From contig DJVI01000028.1 of the NCBI GenBank assembly GCA_002441125.1, positions 40,286-104,285 of the forward strand: 64,000 bases of DNA, in the 5' to 3' direction. The notes beneath the pieces were generated by a model. The model had not been told where the DNA came from. It did not search any database and saw only the letters and a list, made by a program, of their open reading frames with translations. The translations under genes were made by a program, and so were the position numbers. Positions 35,268 to 43,822 of the stretch are shown piece after piece. This stretch comes from Caldifarciminota bacterium UBA6260 (GTDB taxonomy: Bacteria > Hydrothermota > 32-111). Positions within the stretch are counted from its first letter, which is position 1; each line of letters begins with the position of its first letter.

Positions 35268-35279
35268 AAAACCTCCAAT

Positions 35280-36194
35280 CTATTTTAATATTTTTTCAAG
35301 TTCTAAATCTGAAGGGTATCTCTCTTCAAAAAGTGTAACTACTTCAGATTCATAATTTATTATCCTTCCAAAATCATCCACAAAAAGGGTCAATTTATCA
35401 AAACTTGAAAGTTCTCCATATCCTTTCATAATAATTGTATGATTTAAAGGTGTTTCGATAGCATTTCTTAAACCAATCCCATCGAATCCACCAAGCATAA
35501 TATCTATTCCTTCAACATTTTCCGCAATTATCCTATCATGTTCAAGACCAACGGATGTAAGACCTATTATAATTGAACATCTGTTTTTTTTCAATATATC
35601 AACAACCTCTTTAGTTTTCTCAATCTCTTTTTCAATAATGTAATATTTAGCTACCTCTTCATCCATATTCAATGTAGCATACTCTGAAACTAACCCAAAA
35701 ATTCCAATTCTGATACCTTCCTTTTCCATTATAACATATTTTTGTGGTTGTATCTGGGAATCAACTATCTTCAGGTTAGATGATATCAGTTTTGGATTAA
35801 ACAAATTAAAGGCTTCATTTAAAAATTTAGGACCAGCGATTATTTCATCAACACCTATATTTACAACATCGTAACCCATATAATTAAAGTATAGGGAAGG
35901 TTTAGTAAAATCTGTTGAATCTAAATCTACAGATTTGTAAACAAAATTCCCAGAATCAAAGAGGAGAAATATCTGATTCTTTTTGTTAGCTAGCTCCCTT
36001 TCATATTTTACAGCTGTTGAAAGTGAATATATCCCACCAAGAACAGGTGGAAACTCAGGGTTTATAAATGTAGCTTCCCTTCTTTCAAGTACATTCCTTA
36101 TATCGTTCGTGTGTAATATAACTATCTCTTTTGAAAAAAGGGAAATAACAGTAAGAAAAAATGATAAGAAGAAAAAATTTTTTTTCATTTTCAC
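35280..36194 (-). CDS. Exported 5'-nucleotidase-like metallophosphatase with lost metal ligands
   Basis: 304 aa. Signal peptide ~1-21, then only the N-terminal phosphatase domain of the UshA/5'-nucleotidase family; the C-terminal substrate domain is absent. Core motifs are altered: HTNDIRN in place of HTNDxH, DSGNF in place of DxGD, NIGVDEI in place of the GNHE block, and LGGFDGIG in place of the GGHxH block. Most metal ligands are therefore missing and catalysis is doubtful. It lies 3 bases from a phospholipase-D-like gene. It may be a binding protein for nucleotides. Confidence 0.75.
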   Translation of the reverse strand: MKMKKNFFFLSFFLTVISLFSKEIVILHTNDIRNVLERREATFINPEFPPVLGGIYSLSTAVKYERELANKKNQIFLLFDSGNFVYKSVDLDSTDFTKPSLYFNYMGYDVVNIGVDEIIAGPKFLNEAFNLFNPKLISSNLKIVDSQIQPQKYVIMEKEGIRIGIFGLVSEYATLNMDEEVAKYYIIEKEIEKTKEVVDILKKNRCSIIIGLTSVGLEHDRIIAENVEGIDIMLGGFDGIGLRNAIETPLNHTIIMKGYGELSSFDKLTLFVDDFGRIINYESEVVTLFEERYPSDLELEKILK

Positions 36195-36197
36195 CTC

Positions 36198-36767
36198 TTA
36201 GAAAACTGTTATTCTGTCAACAGATTTTTCAAGAATCTTTGTGAAATAACTTTCATAGATTTTACCTAAAGTATCCGATTTAATCAGAACTGAAGCTTCA
36301 TTGTTTTTATCAAGAGCATGGTAACTCCAGTTCGTTGAACCAACTATTACAAAGATAGAATCAATTATCATCGTTTTTGCATGAAGGGTTGCTTCAGGAT
36401 CATCATAGAAAACCTTAACTCCTCCACTTTTCAAAAAATCTCCAAGATCTTTATTCCTCGTGCTCTGATTTGGATTGAAACCTGACTGATCTAGAACTAT
36501 TTTAACATCAACTCCCCTTTTTACAGCATCGAAAAGGGATTCATAAATTTTCTGGTTCACTCCATCCTTTCTTTCAGGATAGTAACCACCTTCAAGCATC
36601 ATTATGTGAATAGTTTTAGATGAATTTTTTATAAGTTTTATAAGATTTTTTGAATACTCTCTGTTATTCATTGTAATAGCACCATCAGCCTGAAGAAAAT
36701 TTAAACTGTCTGAAAAAATAAGTTTGAAAGTTAACAAAAATATAATTAGAAAAAATTGTTTTTTCAT
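36198..36767 (-). CDS. Exported single-HKD phospholipase-D-family nuclease-like protein (copy 1)
   Basis: 189 aa. Signal peptide ~1-19, then one PLD domain with a complete HxK(x)4D site (His129, Lys131, Asp136) followed by GSTNWSYHALDKNNE. The size and single HKD motif resemble the Nuc-type endonucleases, which work as dimers. It shares sequence with the neighbour at 36776 (DGxIxMNNR, AVKRGV, GSTNWS), a tandem duplication. Secreted and probably active. Substrate DNA/RNA is inferred. Confidence 0.85.
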   Translation of the reverse strand: MKKQFFLIIFLLTFKLIFSDSLNFLQADGAITMNNREYSKNLIKLIKNSSKTIHIMMLEGGYYPERKDGVNQKIYESLFDAVKRGVDVKIVLDQSGFNPNQSTRNKDLGDFLKSGGVKVFYDDPEATLHAKTMIIDSIFVIVGSTNWSYHALDKNNEASVLIKSDTLGKIYESYFTKILEKSVDRITVF

Positions 36768-36775
36768 ACCAACTC

Positions 36776-37351
36776 CTAAGGTGTAATTGTTAAAGTATCT
36801 GATCTGAACTCATAAATCTTTTCAAAAAAATCCTCATACTTTAAAGATATATCTTTTGATTTCAAAGCTACCGCACATTCATCATTTTTTGCAAGAGCAT
36901 AGAAACTCCAGTTTGTTGAACCAACAACCGTTATAGAAGAATCTATAACTATAAATTTCGCATGGGTTGTTATGTCTGGCATATCAAAGTAAACCTCAAC
37001 ACCAAATTTTCTCATATATTGTGCATACTCGTTATTTTTTACCGAAAGGGATGGATTCCATGATGACTGGTCAACAATTAAAACAACCTTCACACCTCTT
37101 TTTACAGCATCAATCAAAGAGTTCTGAAGTTCAGTAGGTTCCCCTTCTGGATAATCCGGATAATAGCCAACCTGATAGATAACAGCATGAATAGTTTTTT
37201 GTGCATTGTTAAAAAGTTTTATCAGAGTTGGAGTGTAATCCCTGTTGTTCATAGGGATTACTCCATCAACTGGAAGTAAATTTATCTTTTCTTGGGAGAT
37301 TAAAAACAGAAAGAATATAAAAACGAATAAAGTTAAAAATATCTTTTTCAT
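36776..37351 (-). CDS. Exported single-HKD phospholipase-D-family nuclease-like protein (copy 2)
   Basis: 191 aa from the ATG at 37351, where AGGAG lies four bases upstream; longer readings would overlap the previous gene. Signal peptide ~1-20. HxK(x)4D at His130, Lys132 and Asp137, then GSTNWSFYALAKNDE. It is paralogous to copy 1, and both begin the mature part with a conserved DGxIxMNNR segment. Two divergent copies could form a heterodimer or have different targets. Nuclease activity is inferred from the family. Confidence 0.85.
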   Translation of the reverse strand: MKKIFLTLFVFIFFLFLISQEKINLLPVDGVIPMNNRDYTPTLIKLFNNAQKTIHAVIYQVGYYPDYPEGEPTELQNSLIDAVKRGVKVVLIVDQSSWNPSLSVKNNEYAQYMRKFGVEVYFDMPDITTHAKFIVIDSSITVVGSTNWSFYALAKNDECAVALKSKDISLKYEDFFEKIYEFRSDTLTITP

Positions 37352-37358
37352 AATACTC

Positions 37359-38519
37359 CTAAAATTTAACTGAAACATCACCAACAAATTTTAAAACTCT
37401 GTCAGTATAGTAAACATCTTCCTTCTCATAGTTAACATTCTTATAGTTTAAGGCAAGTGTAAAATCTGTCATACCGATTTTGTAAGTTAAACCTGTTGTA
37501 AAACCTATATCAACCAATCTGTTGTCCTTCCTGTAAGGTTCATACATAAAACCATACATCATATCTATATTTTTATTCAGTTGATGTAAAACTCCTATGT
37601 TGTATTTTATAAGATCATTGTAATCTATAAATTGACCGTTTAATTCACTCCACCTTTCATAAGTTATTGAAGAATAGAATACGGCAGGTGCAACATTTTT
37701 AGCCCTGTATTCCAAACCAAATGAGAATATGTCTGGAATTATGTAATAAACGGTTTCAGTCAAAAGGTTGGTGTCAGAAGCTATAACATCGGTGACCCTG
37801 TTAACTGTAATGTATGTTCTGATATTGTAAACGAAAGAAAGTTTAAGATCATCTTTATAATTATATGAAAGGCCAAAATTACCTCTTATCCCAGAATAAT
37901 TCTCTTTCGCTGAAGAAGTTGAGTCTGTGTATGAAGGATCAACGAAAAGTTTTGAGTAATCATCTGAACCATCACCCTGCATAATCGAAAAGTTTGTTCC
38001 AAGGGTAAAACCCAAAATCTTGTAATTCAAGCTCAAAAAATATGTGTTCACATTCCCAATCCTAATCTGACTCTCATCGTATAAAAGAACATAGTTATCG
38101 TTTCTATATATCTGTCTGTATGTATAATCGTTGTTTATATAATTTTCATAACCTATGTATAAACCAAAATCAGATATTGGCATATAACCTAAAATGTATG
38201 CAGGTTCACCATAAAGGAAACTGTTATCGTAAACATTCTTTTTGGCAACACTGTTTTCATAGGAATCAAAAATATATTTTGATCTCGTTTCTCTGGTCTG
38301 GAGTCCATAGAATCCGAGTGAAACAAAATAGTTTTGGGTTTTACATTCAACGGTTGGGTTTAAAAGTGGGTTGAAAAAGAAATCGTTGTTACCTAATGCA
38401 GCACCCTTACTGAAAAGTGATGTGTTAAAATCACCAAGTCCAGTTCTATAAAGTGAAGTGTAAGGGAAAAGAGTTAAAGAGAAAAGAAAGATTAAAATAA
38501 TATAAAAAAACTTTTTCAT
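37359..38519 (-). CDS. Predicted outer-membrane beta-barrel protein
   Basis: 386 aa from the ATG at 38519 with GGAGG five bases upstream. Signal peptide ~1-22. The mature part has a repeating alternation of aromatic and polar residues (FLSLNYKILGFTLGTNF, RGNFGLSYNYKDDLKLSF) and ends in KFVGDVSVKF, as expected for an outer-membrane barrel of the FadL/PorV type. No named family. It lies 8 bases after the HhH-barrel gene and is likely part of the same surface complex. Confidence 0.75.
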   Translation of the reverse strand: MKKFFYIILIFLFSLTLFPYTSLYRTGLGDFNTSLFSKGAALGNNDFFFNPLLNPTVECKTQNYFVSLGFYGLQTRETRSKYIFDSYENSVAKKNVYDNSFLYGEPAYILGYMPISDFGLYIGYENYINNDYTYRQIYRNDNYVLLYDESQIRIGNVNTYFLSLNYKILGFTLGTNFSIMQGDGSDDYSKLFVDPSYTDSTSSAKENYSGIRGNFGLSYNYKDDLKLSFVYNIRTYITVNRVTDVIASDTNLLTETVYYIIPDIFSFGLEYRAKNVAPAVFYSSITYERWSELNGQFIDYNDLIKYNIGVLHQLNKNIDMMYGFMYEPYRKDNRLVDIGFTTGLTYKIGMTDFTLALNYKNVNYEKEDVYYTDRVLKFVGDVSVKF

Positions 38520-38527
38520 TTTTCCTC

Positions 38528-40948
38528 CTACCATCTGATATCTATCTGACAAGATAAACCAATAAGGTTTTTGTATTCATCAAAATCTGATATAACCTGA
38601 AAATCTGAATCTATGTAACGGTATTTGTTATTATAAACAGATATACCTGAAAATGTAGTTTCCTGATTTTTTAAGGATAGTTTCATCCTCATAGAAAGAA
38701 GATCAGATATCCTATCAACAAAACTCAAGTACATCTTATCACCTTTTCCATAAAGGAAATCTATCCCATTATCCTCAAGTATCCATTGACTCATACCGTT
38801 AGTATTCCATGTCGCAAAACCACCAAGAACGGAAAAGAAATCGGTTATCCTCTTTTCATAGGAGAGGTTTACAAAAGAACCATCTATGAAATTATTATCC
38901 GTGTTTCCTCCTGTTGTTAATTTAACCATTCCATACCTTGCTTCAAAATTAAGATAATCGTTGTTGGAAAGAACGGTGAATATCCTCAAAGTTGTTTCGT
39001 TAGTTACAGAGTTTGTTGAAACAATATTTTTATAAATGTTCTTTTCCTGTATTTTGTATTTTAACCTTATCCTAACAGGGAAAACAGGTCTTAACTCTAT
39101 TTCGCTCTGGAATCTATAGTTAAGAAGGTTATAATCGAGAGTTCTCCAAATATCAAGGTATGTGTAGTTTAGTGTTAAATTTGATAAAATCCTATACCTT
39201 GTTTCAAGATATATACCCTCCTCAGGTCTTGGCCTTGGGTCATCGAGAATGTATGTGAAAAGCGGATCTATAAGTCTATAGGTTTTTTCAAACTCCGTAT
39301 CATCATATCTTGACTGCTCATAGAAAGGTCTCGAATAAAAATTTGTGTAACCAACATCGTACCTTCTTAAAAGACCTACAAAATAAAAATCACTGTAAAC
39401 CAATCCGCTTTTTATAACATAAGCTTTACTTTTATCCTGTAAAGCGAACTCCCCTTGTAAAAATAGATTTTTGTAAGCAGTTTGGAAATTAAATCCGTAA
39501 ACATTCAACCTATCATTTTTAAATTCGTTAAGGTAAACAGGTATTTTCAGGTTGTCTTTATCGAAAGGTATATCCAAATTTAAACTATCCTGTTTGAAAT
39601 CTTTGTCAAATAAAGAGTTGAAACCTGAAAATCCGATTTGTGTCACAAGTGGAAGGTTAAGGATCCCACCTATATTTAAAGCTACTTTCCCACCTAAAGT
39701 TTTTTCACCATAAACATCTGTAAACTGATCTATATAAGTTTTTGTTAAAAGTGGTAGATTTACGGTTGAATCCCTGTTTAAAATTCCATCCCTTTTCATC
39801 TGAGACAAAAATAAAAGGTAGTATAATCTTTTAACATTTCCTTCCAAAGCTATACCGAAAAGGTTGTTTGCAAAAGATTCATTTAAATCAACGAAAAGCC
39901 CGGAACTCCTGTCATATGTTCTTGAGCTCTTCTCATCAGTATTATCGAATATTAAACCTTCATTCAGAGTTACCCTATAATTCCCAAATATCAAATTTTT
40001 TATAAAAGGTATATCTCTTACCTGAAAATATCCTTTAATATTTCTTTCTCCGATTGTTGAATAATCTGAAAACAATGTCCCAAAAGAAAGATTGTTCCCA
40101 ACATTCAGGATTATTTTGTTGTAAAGGTTTGAACCTATCTTTCTTTTCTGTAACTGCGAGTACTCACTTTCAATTCTACTTTTCAAAGAATCAACTTCCT
40201 CTGAAGTGTAACCTGCCTTTAAAAGAGTATTCCTCAAATTTACCGAATCAGGATTTACTACCTCAAGTTGACTCAACCTGTATGATAGTTCATTAGCGAG
40301 AGCAGAAAATGATGAGTATCCATAAGTATCATCGTTGGAATATTTCATCTTCGTTCTTATATAACCTGAGAGGTCAAAAAAACTTCTCTTTTCATCTTTG
40401 AAGGAAATATAGTTTTTCAAATTGGAATAGGCATAATAGGTCAGATTAGGTGTTCTTCTAAGATCTGTAAGGTATCTGTATGTTCTTGATTTTTTCCCCT
40501 GCATTATAGCTTCAACATCAGTTAACCTTACTCCATATATCTGTAAAAGTTCTTCAAAGCCAACCCTGTTAACATTGAGTTTCTCAACAAGCAGCCTTTC
40601 CCATAGATCTATAGCACCTCTTGAAGGGTTTTCCTCTCCAGCCAACCTGTCTTGAATTCTTAGGATGTAAATTGAGGTTGAATCTATAGTAGTGTCAGGT
40701 TTTATCATAATCTTTTCTTTCAATATTGAAAAGATCTCATAATCAACACCTTCTATATTCATAAGTTCATATATAGATTTAATCTCTCCATGATTTTTTA
40801 TATAAACTTTGATGTTGTTTATAACTTCATCAGGGATAAAGAGAGTATCAAGTGCAGATGGGTCTTGATTGTTTATATCTATCTTATCCTGAGAGAAAGT
40901 TATAGAAAAGATGACAAGGATTAAAAGAAAAATATATATCCTTTTCAT
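38528..40948 (-). CDS. ComEA-type helix-hairpin-helix repeats fused to an outer-membrane barrel
   Basis: 806 aa. Signal peptide ~1-19. Residues ~23-85 resemble the ComEA double HhH (INNQDPSALDTLF, SIYELMNIEGVDYEIFSIL); a second unit follows at ~125-185 (LNVNRVGFEELLQIYGV, YLTDLRRTPNLTYYAYSNL). From ~190 the chain is beta-rich with barrel-like strands to the C-terminal CQIDIRW. HhH units bind DNA non-specifically in ComEA. Similar large proteins occur in Bacteroidota and relatives with no known function. Here it is flanked by exported nuclease-like genes. Confidence 0.8.
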   Translation of the reverse strand: MKRIYIFLLILVIFSITFSQDKIDINNQDPSALDTLFIPDEVINNIKVYIKNHGEIKSIYELMNIEGVDYEIFSILKEKIMIKPDTTIDSTSIYILRIQDRLAGEENPSRGAIDLWERLLVEKLNVNRVGFEELLQIYGVRLTDVEAIMQGKKSRTYRYLTDLRRTPNLTYYAYSNLKNYISFKDEKRSFFDLSGYIRTKMKYSNDDTYGYSSFSALANELSYRLSQLEVVNPDSVNLRNTLLKAGYTSEEVDSLKSRIESEYSQLQKRKIGSNLYNKIILNVGNNLSFGTLFSDYSTIGERNIKGYFQVRDIPFIKNLIFGNYRVTLNEGLIFDNTDEKSSRTYDRSSGLFVDLNESFANNLFGIALEGNVKRLYYLLFLSQMKRDGILNRDSTVNLPLLTKTYIDQFTDVYGEKTLGGKVALNIGGILNLPLVTQIGFSGFNSLFDKDFKQDSLNLDIPFDKDNLKIPVYLNEFKNDRLNVYGFNFQTAYKNLFLQGEFALQDKSKAYVIKSGLVYSDFYFVGLLRRYDVGYTNFYSRPFYEQSRYDDTEFEKTYRLIDPLFTYILDDPRPRPEEGIYLETRYRILSNLTLNYTYLDIWRTLDYNLLNYRFQSEIELRPVFPVRIRLKYKIQEKNIYKNIVSTNSVTNETTLRIFTVLSNNDYLNFEARYGMVKLTTGGNTDNNFIDGSFVNLSYEKRITDFFSVLGGFATWNTNGMSQWILEDNGIDFLYGKGDKMYLSFVDRISDLLSMRMKLSLKNQETTFSGISVYNNKYRYIDSDFQVISDFDEYKNLIGLSCQIDIRW

Positions 40949-40957
40949 AAAAAACTC

Positions 40958-41836
40958 CTAAAAGGAATAGGACAGCTGGATATGGTTTCTTGAAGGAAGG
41001 TTAACAACTGTTGTGTAACCATAATCTATAGATAGATTTTTTATTTTCATTTCAAATCCTATTCCAAGATTTGTTGGATAACTTCTTACTCCGGAATATA
41101 TTGTGAACAGATTCTTTATTAACTGGTATTTCAATGAAAAACCGAAAGAAGTAGGTTCACCACTGACTTTTGAAATATCAAAATTTGTGGTCAAACTCTC
41201 ATAAGGTAAGTAAGTCAAACCAGCAGAGACCTTTCTTGTTATATAGTATCTTTGGTTACTCATAGCACCAACAATATATGTGTCTGTGAAATTCGAAACC
41301 GCAAGCCCAATAAACCATCTATCATAAACTTTACCTATCATTCCTAAATCAGCTGTATAGAATATATTGTTGTTAGCATCAACACCTTCCATCTTCTGTT
41401 CGATAAAAAGAAAGTTCAAATTTGTTCCAAAAAATATTAGATCGTTGAATCCAAGACCGTATGTTAACTGGACAACTCTTTCTGTCTGCAATCTCGTGTT
41501 AGTACTTAATAAAGAGTCACCGTTTGAATAATCACCGATTACGAAAAGTTCAGAATACTTTAAACCAATGTTACCATAATCTGAAAAGTATCCTCCCGAT
41601 AGAGAAGCAGCATGTATGAACCTGTAAAGATTCTCATAAGAAACTGATACCTGATATTTATCAAGCCCCATTATAGACGCTGGATTTACTGTGATATTAT
41701 CTATTCCAGAGATCATACCGGTTGTTGCGTAGGCCATACTTTTTGTCTGAACATTACCGGGTATATATTCGAAAGCAGCATAAGAATAGATAAAAGTCAA
41801 AAAAGAAATTATGAAAATTAAAATAATCTTCTTCAT
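40958..41836 (-). CDS. PorV/PorQ-like outer-membrane protein
   Basis: 292 aa. Signal peptide ~1-20. ITVNPASIMGLDKYQVSVSYENLY resembles the NPAxL signature of the PorV/UPF0164 group in a shortened form, and the end is RNHIQLSYSF with the C-terminal Phe typical of barrels. In type IX secretion PorV shuttles cargo to the surface; other members have other roles. Directly upstream of it lies the gene for a secreted protein with a FlgD-like C-terminus. Confidence 0.8.
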   Translation of the reverse strand: MKKIILIFIISFLTFIYSYAAFEYIPGNVQTKSMAYATTGMISGIDNITVNPASIMGLDKYQVSVSYENLYRFIHAASLSGGYFSDYGNIGLKYSELFVIGDYSNGDSLLSTNTRLQTERVVQLTYGLGFNDLIFFGTNLNFLFIEQKMEGVDANNNIFYTADLGMIGKVYDRWFIGLAVSNFTDTYIVGAMSNQRYYITRKVSAGLTYLPYESLTTNFDISKVSGEPTSFGFSLKYQLIKNLFTIYSGVRSYPTNLGIGFEMKIKNLSIDYGYTTVVNLPSRNHIQLSYSF

Positions 41837-41847
41837 CTTTTACCTCA

Positions 41848-43821
41848 TCATTTTAATTTTGTTGATATAACAACAGGTTTTGTTATAGAATAACTGTAAC
41901 CTTTACTATCTATCTTGGTTACATTTAAAATATAGATGCCCAAATTACATAATGCACCATTTTTATCCTTACCATCCCAAAGGTATATACCTGAACCAGG
42001 TTGGTTTTCACCTATAGTTTTTATATGTTTTCCATTTATATCGTAAATCTTCAATGTGAACCTTTCATCATTCAAACCTTTCACCTCTATCCTTAAAACC
42101 TGTCCATAATCTGGTGAAAATGGATTCGGGAAAAGTGAAACGGAAGATGTTGAATCTTCAGGTAAACTCAAAATATTTATATCAGATTTTTTCCTAACCT
42201 GTAATTGATAGCCTGATGTATATGGTGATTGACTGTCATATTGGCCACCTATTCCAATAACATCAACTATCTTACCGGGAACTATAGAACCCATTATTTC
42301 ATCTTCATAAAGACCTGTTGATTTGTTTATTCTAACATCTATAACAGAGTATCCATTCTGAATCTGGAAATTTTTACCTGTTCCCGCATCGACAGGATAT
42401 GTTAAAATCTTACCATAAACTACTTTCAAAAGTTTTCCTTCAACAAGCTCCGATATACCCTGAGAGTTTTTAAGTTCTTCTGGTTGTACATAAGCGAAAG
42501 TATCATTTAAAATGTAAACATCGGTATCGGGTGATGAGTACTTTATCTCAGTTAAACCGTTATACTCTGTAACAACTCCCCTGACCATCACCTCAACACC
42601 TTCTTTGAATTTTTGATTCGCAGGATCTGATGATGAGTATATATCAACACCACCAGTTTTATCCTGAATGAAAAATCCTGTCGATGTTGCGGTCGGAGAA
42701 AAAATACTCGATGATCCTATAACAACTCCTTTAACTGAAACAACCTGATTAACATACTTTGAATTGTAACCATCATTTGTAGATTGAACTTCAGAGATAT
42801 CCATAAGGTTTGAAAAAGGTGTTTTCTTCATTATGAAAAATGGTGAAACAGGTAAAAGTTGTGTTTGGCTAACACCGGTATAAAGTTTCACAGTATCACT
42901 GTTTGTGAAGTAATAATTTTTAACATAAATTTTTATAGAGTCCTTGAAAATAATATTGTTTATATTAACTGTTGTTGTAGTTGATGTTGTATCTATTGTT
43001 ATCTTAGAAGAGTCAAACAAGATAAAGGATGAGTCACAAAGAACCTTTATTGAATCTTTTAACAACTTTTTGTTAAAAACGAGTTTTAAATACTTAATGG
43101 TTCCATATATAGTGTCAACATTTGGAATAAGATCAACCCTTATATCGTTATAGGATGAATCGTTGAAAAATTTAGGATTAACATTTACCAAACCACTACC
43201 ATCAATAGTTTTTAAAACATCATCGTTACCATAAGGTTTTAACTCATATTTCCCGTTGTATTCATCCATACAACCTCTTATGAAAATAAAAGTATCGTTG
43301 AGAGCTTCAACAGTTACAGGGTAAGAATTATCTTCATAGATTATCATAGGCCCAGACCCATCATCGACTTGCCATTCCCTTGCTGATGTTATCTGTGTAA
43401 CAGCGCAATTTTCAACCTGTATAAACATACCTTCATACTTTTCTTTCCCAGCATCACCTGTTTTCACAATAACTGGACCTGGGACTTTTACACCCTTTGC
43501 AAGAACTGTTAGAGTTGTTGGGTTTGATATTTCAGTTTTTCCATTATATTCTACAACCTGACCAGTAACAATTATAGAATCACCAACTTCAACAGGTGTT
43601 GGAGGATTGTAAACTAATATTCCGTGCCAAGGTAAAGTATCATCCTGAATGTAAACATTAACACCGAAAACTCTTGTAACTATTCCAGAGATTGTAACGG
43701 TTTGTCCAGCATAAGGTGATGCTCCTGAAATATTTTCAGTGTATTGAACATCATAAATTGTAAGCCCAAATGAAACTATAAAAAGAGAAACTACTGAAAA
43801 GAATAAGAATAGATATTTCAT
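41848..43821 (-). CDS. Secreted multi-OB-fold protein with FlgD-like C-terminal domain
   Basis: 657 aa. Signal peptide ~1-19. OB-fold-like units at ~20-112, ~113-205, ~345-435 and ~455-552 show the pattern VTISGIVTRVFG / VGDSIIVTGQVVEYNGKTEI, close to the YhcR-type nucleic-acid-binding OB fold. A separate beta domain (~215-320) has a Thr run. The C-terminal ~95 residues (FPNPFSP, LKIYDINGKHIKTI, YLWDGKDKNG) are a FlgD-Ig-like domain found at the ends of secreted proteins in FCB-type bacteria and related to sorting. No nuclease active site is visible. Confidence 0.82.
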   Translation of the reverse strand: MKYLFLFFSVVSLFIVSFGLTIYDVQYTENISGASPYAGQTVTISGIVTRVFGVNVYIQDDTLPWHGILVYNPPTPVEVGDSIIVTGQVVEYNGKTEISNPTTLTVLAKGVKVPGPVIVKTGDAGKEKYEGMFIQVENCAVTQITSAREWQVDDGSGPMIIYEDNSYPVTVEALNDTFIFIRGCMDEYNGKYELKPYGNDDVLKTIDGSGLVNVNPKFFNDSSYNDIRVDLIPNVDTIYGTIKYLKLVFNKKLLKDSIKVLCDSSFILFDSSKITIDTTSTTTTVNINNIIFKDSIKIYVKNYYFTNSDTVKLYTGVSQTQLLPVSPFFIMKKTPFSNLMDISEVQSTNDGYNSKYVNQVVSVKGVVIGSSSIFSPTATSTGFFIQDKTGGVDIYSSSDPANQKFKEGVEVMVRGVVTEYNGLTEIKYSSPDTDVYILNDTFAYVQPEELKNSQGISELVEGKLLKVVYGKILTYPVDAGTGKNFQIQNGYSVIDVRINKSTGLYEDEIMGSIVPGKIVDVIGIGGQYDSQSPYTSGYQLQVRKKSDINILSLPEDSTSSVSLFPNPFSPDYGQVLRIEVKGLNDERFTLKIYDINGKHIKTIGENQPGSGIYLWDGKDKNGALCNLGIYILNVTKIDSKGYSYSITKPVVISTKLK

Positions 43822-43822
43822 T

